Of a stretch of DNA of 64,000 nucleotides, positions 29,903-39,343 are shown one piece after another; within the stretch, counting starts at the first letter, position 1, and every line of letters begins with the position of its first letter. Source of the DNA: Terriglobia bacterium. GTDB lineage: Bacteria; Acidobacteriota; Terriglobia; Terriglobales; Acidobacteriaceae. Under the pieces are notes generated by a model. That model saw only the letters and a list, made by a program, of their open reading frames with translations. It made no database searches and was not told the DNA's origin. The stretch lies in contig JAIQFP010000014.1 of NCBI GenBank assembly GCA_020073165.1, positions 62,001 through 126,000 of the forward strand, given 5' to 3'. Position numbers and translations under genes: made by a program.

Positions 29903-31954
29903 CTACCGTGTTTCGATGACCAGGTTTCCCGCGCGGTCGAGTCCGAAGCGCCGCCCGGGAGGTACGATTGTGGTTGCGCTGTACTCCGTGACCACGGCAG
30001 GACCCGAATACTCCTTGCCAATCGGCAGGTGGTCACGGGCGTAAATAGTCGTCCGGAGTTTCTTGCCCCCCAGAAAAACGGTTGCGTGTTCTGCCAAACT
30101 GCCACGCTGGTCGCGGCCAGGCCGCCCGGGCAGCCGCGTCCTCCCATGGGTGGGCGATTGGATCATTGCCCGCAAGCGCAAAGTCACCAGCTCCAATTCG
30201 CGGTCCGGATAGACGTACCCGTAGCGGCGCTGATGCTCGCGGCGGAAGTCGTCGATCAGACGGCGGGTGTAGGGAATGTTCAGTTCATATCCCTGGCCGC
30301 GGTAACGCACATCCACGCCGGGCTGGTAGTGGATAACGCCTTGCCAGTCCTCAACGCGAAAATCTTTTTCTGCAGAGCGACGCAACTCTGCGAATTCTCT
30401 TTCCAGTTGCTGCGTTGGAAGCTTGTCCAAAGCGCGCCACAGTACGGTGCGTGAGTAGTCCTTCACCACGTCGCTGACCAAGATTCCAAAGGCTGACAGC
30501 GCCCCCGGCAAGGCGGGCACGATCACGCGTGGAATGCCCAAGCCCTCCGCCAGTTCGCAGGCGTGCAGACCTCCGGCGCCGCCAAACGCCACCAGCACAA
30601 ACTCGCGCGCGTCGTAGCCGCGTTCAATGGAGACGACTCGAATCGCCTTTTCCATCGTGGCGTTCACCACGCGAATCACGCCCGCGGCGAACTTCTCCAG
30701 CGTGAGCGCAGAGCGCTGCTGTCTCAGCCACTGTCCGACCAGTCGCCGCGTGCGCTCCAGGTCGAGGGTGAACTCGCCACCCAGGAAATGGTGTGGCTGA
30801 AGACGTCCGAGCAGCAGGTTGGCGTCGGTCACCGTCGGCTGCACACCCCGGCCGTAGCAGATTGGACCGGGATCGGCGGCGGCAGACTCAGGCCCGACCC
30901 GCAGCGCGCCAGCCGCGTCGAAGCGTGCGATGGACCCGCCTCCCGCGCCCACGGTGTGAATATCGAGCATGGGCACGCCCACCGGCAGTCCCGCGATCTC
31001 GGCCTGGCTGCCGGCGCGAATGTCACGGTCAATCAGCGCTACATCCGTGGAGGTGCCACCCATATCGAAGGAGATGATGCGCTCGAACCCGCTAACGCGC
31101 GCCATGGCCGCCGCACCCACCACACCACCGGCGGGCCCGGACAGCACCGTCCGCACCGGTTCGCGCGCAGCGGACCTGAGCGCAGTAATGCCGCCGCTGG
31201 ATTGCATCACGAAAATACGCGCCTGACTATCCTGTAGAGACGCAGCTTGCTGCGTCTCTTTTCCCCCGCGGGTGAGCCACTCCGCAGTTCGGCGCTCCAG
31301 GTTCTCCAGGTAACGCTGCACTATCGGCTGCAGGTAGGCATTCATCACCACCGTACTGGTGCGCTCATACTCGCGGAACTCGGGCAGAATCTGGTGCGAG
31401 ACGGACAGAGGTCCAAGCCCTCCAAGGGCTGAGGCCAGCGTTCGCTCGTGCTCTGGATTGGCGAAAGAGAACAGCAGCGAGATGGCAATCGCTTCCGGCC
31501 GGGCGCTGCGAACCTTCTCTACCAGCGAACGCAGTTCTTCCGGTGAAGGAGCTTCCAAGACCTTGCCCTCGGAGTCGACCCGTTCCTGCACGCCAAAACG
31601 CAGATCGGCGGGTACCAGCGGTGCAACCCGATCGAAGAAGAAATCGTAGAGTCTGGGCCGCGCCTGCCGGCCGATCTCGATGGCATCCTCGAAACCCGCG
31701 GTCGTGACCAGCGCCACTCGTGCCCCTTTCCGCTGAAGCAGAGTGTTGGTCCCCACGGTGGTGCCGTGCAACAAGGTCAGAGAAGCAGGTCGGCCGATTC
31801 TGCCCAGGGCCTCAACAATGGCTTGCGAAGGGTCCGCCGGAGTGGAGAACACCTTGAGCATGCGGATCTCGCCGCGCTCTACCCAGACACAGTCCGTAAA
31901 GGTGCCGCCGGTATCGATGGCGACGCGGAGCTGGTCAGTGCGCTGGCGTGGCAT
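29903..31954 (-). CDS. hyuA: Hydantoinase/oxoprolinase A-subunit-like ATPase
   Basis: 683 residues. N-terminal Hydant_A_N domain (RVAIDTGGTFTDCVWVE, TLLHGTTVGTNTLLQRKGAR), then the actin-like ATPase domain (SFDMGGTSTDVALIDRD, GVPMLDIHTVGAGGGSIARFD) and C-terminal domain (LVAFGGAGGLHACELAEGLG). The family opens hydantoins or 5-oxoproline with ATP and usually works with a B subunit. No hyuB is adjacent: the flanking genes are a lipoprotein and a DinB-like gene on the other strand. At residues ~232-240 the chain reads KETQQAASL, encoded by a dispersed palindrome (31236-31259), in a region that is normally a short linker before the conserved FVMQSSGG. Confidence 0.9.
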   Translation of the reverse strand: MPRQRTDQLRVAIDTGGTFTDCVWVERGEIRMLKVFSTPADPSQAIVEALGRIGRPASLTLLHGTTVGTNTLLQRKGARVALVTTAGFEDAIEIGRQARPRLYDFFFDRVAPLVPADLRFGVQERVDSEGKVLEAPSPEELRSLVEKVRSARPEAIAISLLFSFANPEHERTLASALGGLGPLSVSHQILPEFREYERTSTVVMNAYLQPIVQRYLENLERRTAEWLTRGGKETQQAASLQDSQARIFVMQSSGGITALRSAAREPVRTVLSGPAGGVVGAAAMARVSGFERIISFDMGGTSTDVALIDRDIRAGSQAEIAGLPVGVPMLDIHTVGAGGGSIARFDAAGALRVGPESAAADPGPICYGRGVQPTVTDANLLLGRLQPHHFLGGEFTLDLERTRRLVGQWLRQQRSALTLEKFAAGVIRVVNATMEKAIRVVSIERGYDAREFVLVAFGGAGGLHACELAEGLGIPRVIVPALPGALSAFGILVSDVVKDYSRTVLWRALDKLPTQQLEREFAELRRSAEKDFRVEDWQGVIHYQPGVDVRYRGQGYELNIPYTRRLIDDFRREHQRRYGYVYPDRELELVTLRLRAMIQSPTHGRTRLPGRPGRDQRGSLAEHATVFLGGKKLRTTIYARDHLPIGKEYSGPAVVTEYSATTIVPPGRRFGLDRAGNLVIETR
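31236..31259. repeat. GAGACGCAGC palindrome, copy inside hyuA
   Basis: Arms AGAGACGCAGC and GCTGCGTCTCT flank a TT loop, a perfect 11-bp stem. Related copies are at 42501-42522 and 47593-47612. This copy is in frame within hyuA and leaves the reading frame open. Confidence 0.85.
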
Positions 31955-32039
31955 GGGCGTAGATGCGGAAGGCTAGGGTATCATTTTGGCCGCGTGTCTT
32001 AGCCCAAAGTCGCAGCCGCAAGCAGGAGGAATGGATGCC

Positions 32040-32648
32040 ATGAAATACGATTTCCTGGTCCAAACCTACGAGACCGAGCGCATCAAGGTGGTCAGCGTCT
32101 GGAGCGAATTCAAGGATACGGACCTACCCGTCCGCCCCAATCCCCGGGACCCACGTGGACGCAGCGTCCACGAGCAGATGGTGCATCAGTGCGTGAGCGA
32201 AGACCTCTGGTTTCGCACCATGCTCGGCATCGACGTGGATGCGCCCCCGTTGCCGAGGCACGAGACGCGCCTGGAGTTCATGAAGCGCTACGCCGAAGAC
32301 AGCGGGAAGCGGCTAGCCAAGTTGCGGGAAAAGGACGAGGCCTGGTGGGAGGAGTTGGCAACCTTCTTTGGCGTACGCCGCTCGCGGGCCTGGGTCATGA
32401 CCCGGCGCTTGACCCACACCTCTCACCACCGCGGGCAACAGATGGCCATGCTGCGCATGCTGGGGCGTGATCTGCACAGTAACTATGGGCCGACCGCCGA
32501 TACCGGCGGTTTAATGCAGAACCGCGCACCGACGATCTACGCATACCCGAACCTGGAGGTGCTGTTCGAAGCGGAAGCCGCCGGCGGCGCAAAATCCCCG
32601 TTACCAGGGCAGGGCCACCAGTCGCCCACCGAGCGGCCAGGTCCTTAG
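32040..32648 (+). CDS. DinB-superfamily protein
   Basis: About 202 residues from the ATG at 32040 (MKYDFLVQTYETERI). The SD AGGAGG at 32024-32029 stands 10 nt before it, whereas the ATG at 32031 is only 1 nt from the SD. A four-helix DinB bundle is indicated by RSVHEQMVHQCVSEDLWF and RRLTHTSHHRGQQMAML, which carry three histidines placed like the metal ligands of DinB/YfiT proteins. Members include thiol transferases and metal-dependent hydrolases, and the reaction here is unknown. The last ~35 residues are glycine/proline-rich tail. Convergent with the DUF3857 gene, 9 bp apart. Confidence 0.85.
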   Translation: MKYDFLVQTYETERIKVVSVWSEFKDTDLPVRPNPRDPRGRSVHEQMVHQCVSEDLWFRTMLGIDVDAPPLPRHETRLEFMKRYAEDSGKRLAKLREKDEAWWEELATFFGVRRSRAWVMTRRLTHTSHHRGQQMAMLRMLGRDLHSNYGPTADTGGLMQNRAPTIYAYPNLEVLFEAEAAGGAKSPLPGQGHQSPTERPGP

Positions 32649-32657
32649 GCCGTCTTT

Positions 32658-35600
32658 CTACTTCTGGGTAGGGCCGCCCGTGGTTGCGGACTGCGCCGTC
32701 GTTTGGATGCTGGCGGGAGTCAGCAACAGGAGGCTGCAGCCCGAGGTGTTGCAAGACAGAGTTCCGCGACGGATGATCTTCACCGACGATACGTCAGGAA
32801 ATTTCACCGGGTAATCCTTCTCGCGCAATTGCTGTTCTGCGCCGCGCAGGCTGTCATCTCCGGCAACATACTCAGCACGCTCCGGATTAGTGGAATTGTC
32901 GAAGATCAGGTTGAACTGGGCGGACCCGCTCTTTCCCACGAGGTCCGGCAGTTTGACAGTACGCATCTGCACCAACTCTGCCTGCGCCTCGGCAATCTCT
33001 TGTTGTGCGGTATCGGGGCCAGATAGTAGCTTTACAATCCCCTGCCGTGACCCCTCGACTTCATCGCCGCCGGCGGCCACGGCGAGGGTGAACATGCGGC
33101 GCGCTTTGTCCCGCTGGCCTTCCTTCTCCAGCACTCGAGCCAGCCGATTGGCGACGGTGCCGGATTGGCTCAGGGTCCACGCGGCTGTCAGATACTTCAT
33201 GCTTTCCAGCATCTCTCCCTGGAGGAAGTTCGCCCAGCCAATCCTCGCCCAGGATACGGCCACCAGGTTCATGGCTGAAAATGCCGATGGGCCGATCCGG
33301 TCGTACTCTCCGGAGTCAAACTGGTCCCCGAGTTGGTCCAGAACCTGACGCGCATCCCGCAGTGTCTGCGCCGCGTCGATGTCATCGCGAAGAGACTGGG
33401 AGAAGATGTCTCCCCCGGATTTTTCGGGAGCGCCGCCGGTGATCCCTTTCATCAGGGCCCGCGCCTTCTCCTTTTCACCGGCCCGGTCGTATACGTGGGC
33501 GAGCGCAACTTTCACCTCCGGATCATCGGGCGCAATGGCAGAGGCGGCCTCCAGTTCGGTGCGGGCATCGGGATCGCGCTCTTGCTGGGCGAAGATCAAG
33601 CCCAGGTTCTTGTGGGCCAGCTTGTCGTTGGGGGAGATTTCCAGTTGTTTGCGATAGGCGGCAACGGCTTCGTCGAACTTTCCCAGCTGCTGTAACTCTG
33701 CACCCAGGTCGTCATTGGCGCGCGGGTGAAAGGCATTCACCTCGACTTGCTTGCGAAAAGCCTTGACTGCCTCCTCGTGATCATTGAGCCCGGCGTAAGC
33801 AAGGCCCAAGTCATCCCAGGCTTCCTGCTGGTTGGGCTCCTGCTCGACCACGCGCTTCAGGAGATCGACGGCGGTGCTGAAATCGTCATGATGCAGCGCG
33901 GTGGTTGCGGCCTTCCGCAATTCTTCCGGACTGCCGCTGGTTTTGACCGCGGAGGCGATCCCGGAGGGTCGCGTGATTGCAACCGACAGCCCCTGCTGCC
34001 CCGCACCGCCCACCACGTTGCGGAAAGACTCAAAGTCTGACCGGCGCGATGCCGGCAATTGGTTTACGCGAAGCATCATCCGGCGCTCTCCCTGAAGCAC
34101 ATTCTTCGTCAGGGTGTAGGTGACGGAATACTCACCGTAGTCCCGGGTCATCTTGACGCTGGGAGGAATGTGAACGGTGTAATTCTCCGGAAACTCCAAG
34201 CGAGCGCGGTAATCCTGCTCCATTGCCGGGCCAACGTCGAGTGGTTCGGAACTCTCCTTTTTTCCCCGAAGCGGCGCGAGCACCATAGGCGGGACCGCGA
34301 GAAAGGGGGCGTCGGGATTGGGAACCGCAAAGTAATCGTCCTTGTGATAGTGGTAGGTCGCATGAAACGGTTTGCTGGTATCGTCAAGCGGTCCCACTTG
34401 CACCTTCGAGACTTCTCCGTTCAAGCCCCACGCGGAGGAAAAGTACTTGAGCAGGTCGTCCCAGCGGGCCTGGGGAAGCTGGCGGAAAGAAGCACGGAAC
34501 AGCACGTCGTTGTCCCCCTGGGCGGTCACATCGATGTTGGCGTCAAGCGCGCCCAGTTCGCTGAATTTGCCATCCACGCTGACTGTCACCGAAGCCTTCA
34601 CCGGGGAATCGGCCGGCGTGCGCCGTAGGCCGCCCTCAGAGTCATTCGAAGCAAGCAGTGCCTGCTTGTTGCGCAGCTGATAAAAGATGAGGCCGAAGGG
34701 CGCAACTTCCGCCGTGGTGTCGAGCCAGACCAGATCTTTCCCGACTCTTACCGCGGTTATCACGTGATCAAACTGTCCGGGGGAAGGCACGTCAGGATCG
34801 AGTTTGCGGGAGCTGTGAATCACCACCGGATAGCTCTGGATATCCTCCGCGCGCAGTAGCGCCGCGAGCAAGGTGTGTTTGTCCTTGCAGTCGCCGTAGC
34901 CGTTCTGCATGACTTCCGGCGCCGGGTGTGGCTGCAGCCTGCCCACACCAAACGACAAGCTGACGTAACGAATGTTCAGAGCGACGTAGTTGTAGAGGCG
35001 CTGAACCTTCTCGATAGTCGAGGTGGCGCCGCGGGTGAGTTCGGCGGCTTCCTTCCGCACGGCTTCATCGGGGACAGATTGGTCGCTGACCAGTTTTCCG
35101 TACCATTCGCCGATCTGGTGCCAATCGGTGAAGCTCGACAACTGTACGTCGGGCTTGTCGTCATCAGTGTCAGGTTCATCCTCGTCGTCGTCGTTCTTGC
35201 GGTTCGGCGCGAGGTTTTCCACCGACCAGCGGTAAATACGGCGGTCGGCGGTGTCCTGGACGTCATACTTGCGGTCCGGGCTCTTTAGTTTGAGTTCGCG
35301 GGACTTTGGGACGTCAATCTCCAGCCGGTCCTCATTCACGAACATGCGACGAGGGAAGCTGTGTTCATACCAGAACTGTCCCGCAACGACGGGCGTGGTC
35401 ACGTGAATGACGGTGCGGTATTCCAGAACATCTCCCGCCTGCAGCGATGCGACGGAAATGTGGCGCTGCCGGTAGTCGCTGTACATGGGAGCCTGTTGCA
35501 GGATCTCGGGAGCAAGGTCCTGCGCGCCCGCCGCGGAGGTCTCGACGACGCGGCCGTCGGGCTTGCGCACACGCACGTAGCTCACTTCAAGGTTCTCGGT

Positions 35601-35849
35601 GGCAGCGGAATAGCCTAGGATCAGCTGGCCCAGCGCCTGCACGCCAGCCTGACTCTGCACGCGGACGACAGCCTCCGACTCGCGGGTGCCGGTGCCATCG
35701 TTCTCGAAACGTATGCGGTTGAAGATCCGCTCGTAGACGAAGGCTTCTTTCGCGGGATCTGGTTTTTCGGTGGACGATGAAGTGGACTGTGCTGGGACTT
35801 GAATCGTAAGAACCAGAACCAGGCAGGCAAGCAGACTGCGACGCAACAT
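32658..35849 (-). CDS. DUF3857/transglutaminase-like protein with TPR repeats
   Basis: 1063 residues with a signal peptide (MLRRSLLACLVLVLTIQVPAQS). The DUF3857 domain covers about 40-220, with a very acidic loop (NRKNDDDEDEPDTDDDKPD) near 225. The transglutaminase-like core shows a triad: C321 in NGYGDCKDKHTLLAALLRA, H362 in GQFDHVITAV and D377 in WLDTTAEVAPFG. TPR-like repeats fill ~650-800 (AVDLLKRVVEQEPNQQEAWDD, AVAAYRKQLEISPNDKLAHKN). The cysteine triad suggests peptide or isopeptide chemistry in the periplasm or outside the cell, but substrates of this family are mostly unknown. Common and often multi-copy in Acidobacteriota. Confidence 0.87.
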   Translation of the reverse strand: MLRRSLLACLVLVLTIQVPAQSTSSSTEKPDPAKEAFVYERIFNRIRFENDGTGTRESEAVVRVQSQAGVQALGQLILGYSAATENLEVSYVRVRKPDGRVVETSAAGAQDLAPEILQQAPMYSDYRQRHISVASLQAGDVLEYRTVIHVTTPVVAGQFWYEHSFPRRMFVNEDRLEIDVPKSRELKLKSPDRKYDVQDTADRRIYRWSVENLAPNRKNDDDEDEPDTDDDKPDVQLSSFTDWHQIGEWYGKLVSDQSVPDEAVRKEAAELTRGATSTIEKVQRLYNYVALNIRYVSLSFGVGRLQPHPAPEVMQNGYGDCKDKHTLLAALLRAEDIQSYPVVIHSSRKLDPDVPSPGQFDHVITAVRVGKDLVWLDTTAEVAPFGLIFYQLRNKQALLASNDSEGGLRRTPADSPVKASVTVSVDGKFSELGALDANIDVTAQGDNDVLFRASFRQLPQARWDDLLKYFSSAWGLNGEVSKVQVGPLDDTSKPFHATYHYHKDDYFAVPNPDAPFLAVPPMVLAPLRGKKESSEPLDVGPAMEQDYRARLEFPENYTVHIPPSVKMTRDYGEYSVTYTLTKNVLQGERRMMLRVNQLPASRRSDFESFRNVVGGAGQQGLSVAITRPSGIASAVKTSGSPEELRKAATTALHHDDFSTAVDLLKRVVEQEPNQQEAWDDLGLAYAGLNDHEEAVKAFRKQVEVNAFHPRANDDLGAELQQLGKFDEAVAAYRKQLEISPNDKLAHKNLGLIFAQQERDPDARTELEAASAIAPDDPEVKVALAHVYDRAGEKEKARALMKGITGGAPEKSGGDIFSQSLRDDIDAAQTLRDARQVLDQLGDQFDSGEYDRIGPSAFSAMNLVAVSWARIGWANFLQGEMLESMKYLTAAWTLSQSGTVANRLARVLEKEGQRDKARRMFTLAVAAGGDEVEGSRQGIVKLLSGPDTAQQEIAEAQAELVQMRTVKLPDLVGKSGSAQFNLIFDNSTNPERAEYVAGDDSLRGAEQQLREKDYPVKFPDVSSVKIIRRGTLSCNTSGCSLLLLTPASIQTTAQSATTGGPTQK

Positions 35850-35894
35850 GCTCGGCTTGTAATACGAAACCCGGGCAAAGTCAATGCCGCGGGG

Positions 35895-38381
35895 TCACTG
35901 CTTCACGGTGAAAGCCAGCGTCATCAAGGTCTTCTGTTCGACCTCGTGAGCTTTTGCCGAGCCCGTGGCCGGACTGGCGCTGGCTGAGCGCTTGACGGAG
36001 AGCACGGGGCGTTCCCCAGCGATCCGGCGAAGCCGCGGCAGCACGTACGAGAGCGCCCCCATATTGGCCGGTTCTTCCTGCACCCACACGATTTCGTGGG
36101 CCGACGGGTGCTGCTCGATGGCGGCCGTGAGTTCTTCCTCGGGAAACGGATAGAGCTGCTCAAGAAACACGATCGCTGTCGAATTGTCTTTTCTTTTCTG
36201 TCGCTCGCTGCGGAGTTCGTGGCCAATCTTCCCGGTGCAGAGCAGAATACGCTTGGCGTTGCCGGCTTCCCCATCCGCCAGCACCGGCAAGAAGCGCTTC
36301 TGGGTGAAGTCCTCAATAGGCGACGAGGCATCCGGATGGCGCAGCATGCTCTTTGGCGTGAACACCACCAGCGGTTTGCGCCAGCAGCGCAGGGCCTGCC
36401 GCCGCAGCAGGTGGAAATATTGCGCCGCATTCGACGGCTGGCAGATTTGGACATTGTCGCGGGCGGCTAACTGCAAGAAGCGCTCAATGCGGGCGCTGGA
36501 GTGCTCCGGTCCCTGGCCTTCGTAACCGTGCGGCAGCAGCAGGACAACCCCGGAGAGCAATCCCCACTTGTCCTCTCCCGCACTGACGAACTGGTCAATG
36601 ACCGCCTGCGCGACATTGGCGAAGTCCCCGAACTGCGCTTCCCACAGCACCAGCGTTTCGGGGTAATCACGGCTGTAGCCATACTCAAACCCGAGCACGC
36701 CTGCTTCCGACAGCGTTGAATTGACAATGTCGCAACGCGCCTGGCTGGCTGTGATGTGCTTCAGAGGGACGTATTCCTGTTCATTTTCGATATCGAGCAA
36801 TACCGAGTGGCGCTGGTTGAAGGTACCGCGACGGCTGTCCTGGCCACTCAGCCGCACTGGCACCCCCGCCTTCACCAAGCTGCCGAAGGCAAGGGCTTCG
36901 GCCATGCCGTAGTCCACCGGACGCTTACCCAGGCCCATCTCTGCGCGCTGCTCCAGCAGCTTCTTTACTTTGGGATGGATGTGGAAGCCCTCGGGATACG
37001 CCGTGAGTCGCTCCGTGATCTCGTGCAGTTCATCCTCGGACAGGCCGGTGTCAACTTCATACTCCGATTTGTACCGGCCGCCGGCGTAGTTGCCCCAGTA
37101 CCCAGGCAAATCGCGCAGCGTCGGCTTTTTGGTGATGGCGCCGGCCTTCTTCTGTGCGGCTTCGAACTCGGCCTTGATTTCCTGCACTCGCGCTTCGACA
37201 TTTTCCCCGTCGATATCTTCAGCATAAATCTCCCACAGAGGGGGATGGTCCTTGATCGCCTTGTACAGCAGCGGCTGCGTGACCGTGGGATCATCCACCT
37301 CGCTGTGCCCGTGGCGGCGGTAGCCGATCATGTCAATCACCACGTCACTGCCAAAGGTGTAGCGGTATTCCAGAGCCATTCGGCCAACTCGCACCACGGC
37401 ATCTACGTCTTCACCATTGACATGAAAGATGGGCACAGATTGGCGGCGGGCCAGCTGGGCGGCGAAGCGCGCAGAATGTAGCTCGCTGCATAGGGTGGTG
37501 AACCCTAGCAGGTTATTCACAATGACGTGGACGGTGCCACCCACGCTATAGCCCGGCAGATCGGCGTAGTTGAGCGTTTCGGCGAAGACTCCCTGACCGG
37601 CAAATGCGCCGTCACCGTGAACCAGCAAGGGAAGGTATTTCTGCGCACCGCGGTCGCCGGCACGATCCTGTTTGGCCTTCGTGCGGCCGACGGTCACCGG
37701 ATCCACGGCCTCGAGGTGGCTGGGATTCGACACCAGGTGAATATGAATCTTCGCCCCACCGCGGGTCTCATACTCTCCCGTAGCGCCCATGTGGTATTTC
37801 ACGTCGCCGGAGCCGAGCACGCTGCGCGGATCGACATCTTCAAACCCAGCAAACACTTCTTCCGCCGGACGCCGCGCTACGTGCACGATCACGTTCAGCC
37901 GCCCGCGATGGCTCATGCCCATCACCAGTTCGACCGCGCCACGCTCACCTGCAGCTTCCAGAATCTCATCCACCAGTGGCAACAGTGCAGTTACACCTTC
38001 GAGCGAAAAGCGCTTGGTCCCCAGATACCGCTGCTGCAGCACCTGTTCGAACAAGTCGGCGCGGACAAGTTGATCGAGAACGTGCTGCTGGTCTACCTCA
38101 GTAGGCTCGCCTTCCATGCGCTCCTCGATCCAGCGACGCCGCTCGGGATCGCTGATGTGCATGAATTCCGCACCCACGGTGCCGCAGTATGCGCGGCGGG
38201 CCTCGCGGGCGAGTTTCCCCTCCATCCGCAATTCGGGATGTTTGAGCGGATGCAGGAAGCCCAGCGGATCAAGGTCGGCTTCGAGATAACCCCAGTGGCG
38301 AAACGCGTCGAAGACGTGCTCCCGCTCCGGGTTGGGAACCTCCACTACTTCCTCTGCCACAGTCTTTGGTCGAGTAGCCAT
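35895..38381 (-). CDS. sucA: 2-oxoglutarate dehydrogenase E1 component, short form
   Basis: Decarboxylates 2-oxoglutarate with ThDP for the TCA cycle. 828 residues. It begins close to the block FRHWGYLEADLDPLGFL (about 28-43), so roughly the first 80-90 residues of the E. coli enzyme, which include the E2-binding arm, are absent. The ThDP region is complete: MGMSHRGRLNV (~155-164), GDGAFAGQGVF (256-266) and NNLLGFTT (289-296). GFEYGYSRDYPETLVLWEAQFGDF in the second half is also typical. No E2 or E3 gene is adjacent. The divergent arginase-family gene about 100 bp upstream leaves no room for a missed N-terminal part. Confidence 0.93.
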   Translation of the reverse strand: MATRPKTVAEEVVEVPNPEREHVFDAFRHWGYLEADLDPLGFLHPLKHPELRMEGKLAREARRAYCGTVGAEFMHISDPERRRWIEERMEGEPTEVDQQHVLDQLVRADLFEQVLQQRYLGTKRFSLEGVTALLPLVDEILEAAGERGAVELVMGMSHRGRLNVIVHVARRPAEEVFAGFEDVDPRSVLGSGDVKYHMGATGEYETRGGAKIHIHLVSNPSHLEAVDPVTVGRTKAKQDRAGDRGAQKYLPLLVHGDGAFAGQGVFAETLNYADLPGYSVGGTVHVIVNNLLGFTTLCSELHSARFAAQLARRQSVPIFHVNGEDVDAVVRVGRMALEYRYTFGSDVVIDMIGYRRHGHSEVDDPTVTQPLLYKAIKDHPPLWEIYAEDIDGENVEARVQEIKAEFEAAQKKAGAITKKPTLRDLPGYWGNYAGGRYKSEYEVDTGLSEDELHEITERLTAYPEGFHIHPKVKKLLEQRAEMGLGKRPVDYGMAEALAFGSLVKAGVPVRLSGQDSRRGTFNQRHSVLLDIENEQEYVPLKHITASQARCDIVNSTLSEAGVLGFEYGYSRDYPETLVLWEAQFGDFANVAQAVIDQFVSAGEDKWGLLSGVVLLLPHGYEGQGPEHSSARIERFLQLAARDNVQICQPSNAAQYFHLLRRQALRCWRKPLVVFTPKSMLRHPDASSPIEDFTQKRFLPVLADGEAGNAKRILLCTGKIGHELRSERQKRKDNSTAIVFLEQLYPFPEEELTAAIEQHPSAHEIVWVQEEPANMGALSYVLPRLRRIAGERPVLSVKRSASASPATGSAKAHEVEQKTLMTLAFTVKQ

Positions 38382-38482
38382 ACGTTCGATACTAGGATAA
38401 TGGATGAAAGGCGGAACGGGGCAGATTCAGCTGCCCGATTTTCGATTGCCAACTCGCAGTTCACCGGTGAAAATCGACTGCT

Positions 38483-39319
38483 ATGCCGCATCGGACCGCA
38501 AAACCACTCCTGTCCGCAGCCCCTGCGCTACTTGGGATTCCGTTCGATGCCAACTCTTCTTACCTGCCCGGCGCGGCTGGGGCGCCGCCCCTGATTCGGG
38601 AGGCGTTCCGCTGCGATTCGTCGAACCTGTGGGCTGAAACTGGGGTCGACCTGGGACAGGATGGAGTTTTTGCGGATGCAGGTGATTTGGTGTTGGATGC
38701 CGGCGATGCCTTTGCCCACATTGAACGCGCCGTGGGAGACCTGCTGGACAACGGCCACCGTCCGGTTTGTTTGGGCGGAGATCATTCGATCACCTATCCC
38801 ATCCTGCGGGCCTTCGGCCCCCGCTTCAAGGACCTGACGATTGTTCACTTCGACGCCCATCCTGATCTTTATGACGAACTACAGGGGAATCGTTACTCAC
38901 ACGCCTGTCCGTTTGCCCGGGTCATGGAAGAGAACCTGGTGAAACGCCTGGTGCAGATCGGGATTCGCACCATGAACGGGCATCAGAGGGAGCAGGCGGA
39001 CCGGTTCGGTGTAGAAGTGATCGGAATGGAGGACCTGCCGGCATTCGATCGGCTGGAAAAGATCAAAGGGCCGATCTATATCTCTTTCGACATGGATGTG
39101 CTTGATCCAGCCTACGCTCCGGGAATCTCCCATCGCGAGCCGGGCGGAATGTCAGTGCGGGAGGCACTCTCACATCTGCACGCCATCGCGGGTGCTATCG
39201 TCGGAGCCGACATCGTGGAGTACAACCCCCGGCAGGATGTGTCTCAACTCACGGCGACCGTGGCCGCGAAAATCCTGAAAGAGATCCTGGGGTTGGTGTG
39301 CCGCAGCAGAACGCGGTAG
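38483..39319 (+). CDS. Arginase/agmatinase-family ureohydrolase
   Basis: 278 residues. The binuclear manganese ligands are all visible: GGDHSITYP (His), VHFDAHPDLYD (Asp, His, Asp) and YISFDMDVLDPAYAPG (Asp, Asp). The GISHREPGGMSVREAL segment matches the agmatinase-like branch. The preferred guanidino substrate (arginine, agmatine, formiminoglutamate) cannot be settled from sequence alone. The first residues (MPHRTAKPLLSAAPALLGIPFDANS) run directly into the family core, which supports the ATG at 38483. Divergent from sucA, 101 bp apart, and followed by rpiA. Confidence 0.9.
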   Translation: MPHRTAKPLLSAAPALLGIPFDANSSYLPGAAGAPPLIREAFRCDSSNLWAETGVDLGQDGVFADAGDLVLDAGDAFAHIERAVGDLLDNGHRPVCLGGDHSITYPILRAFGPRFKDLTIVHFDAHPDLYDELQGNRYSHACPFARVMEENLVKRLVQIGIRTMNGHQREQADRFGVEVIGMEDLPAFDRLEKIKGPIYISFDMDVLDPAYAPGISHREPGGMSVREALSHLHAIAGAIVGADIVEYNPRQDVSQLTATVAAKILKEILGLVCRSRTR

Positions 39320-39343
39320 AGTAAGCGGTCGCGCAGATAGCTT

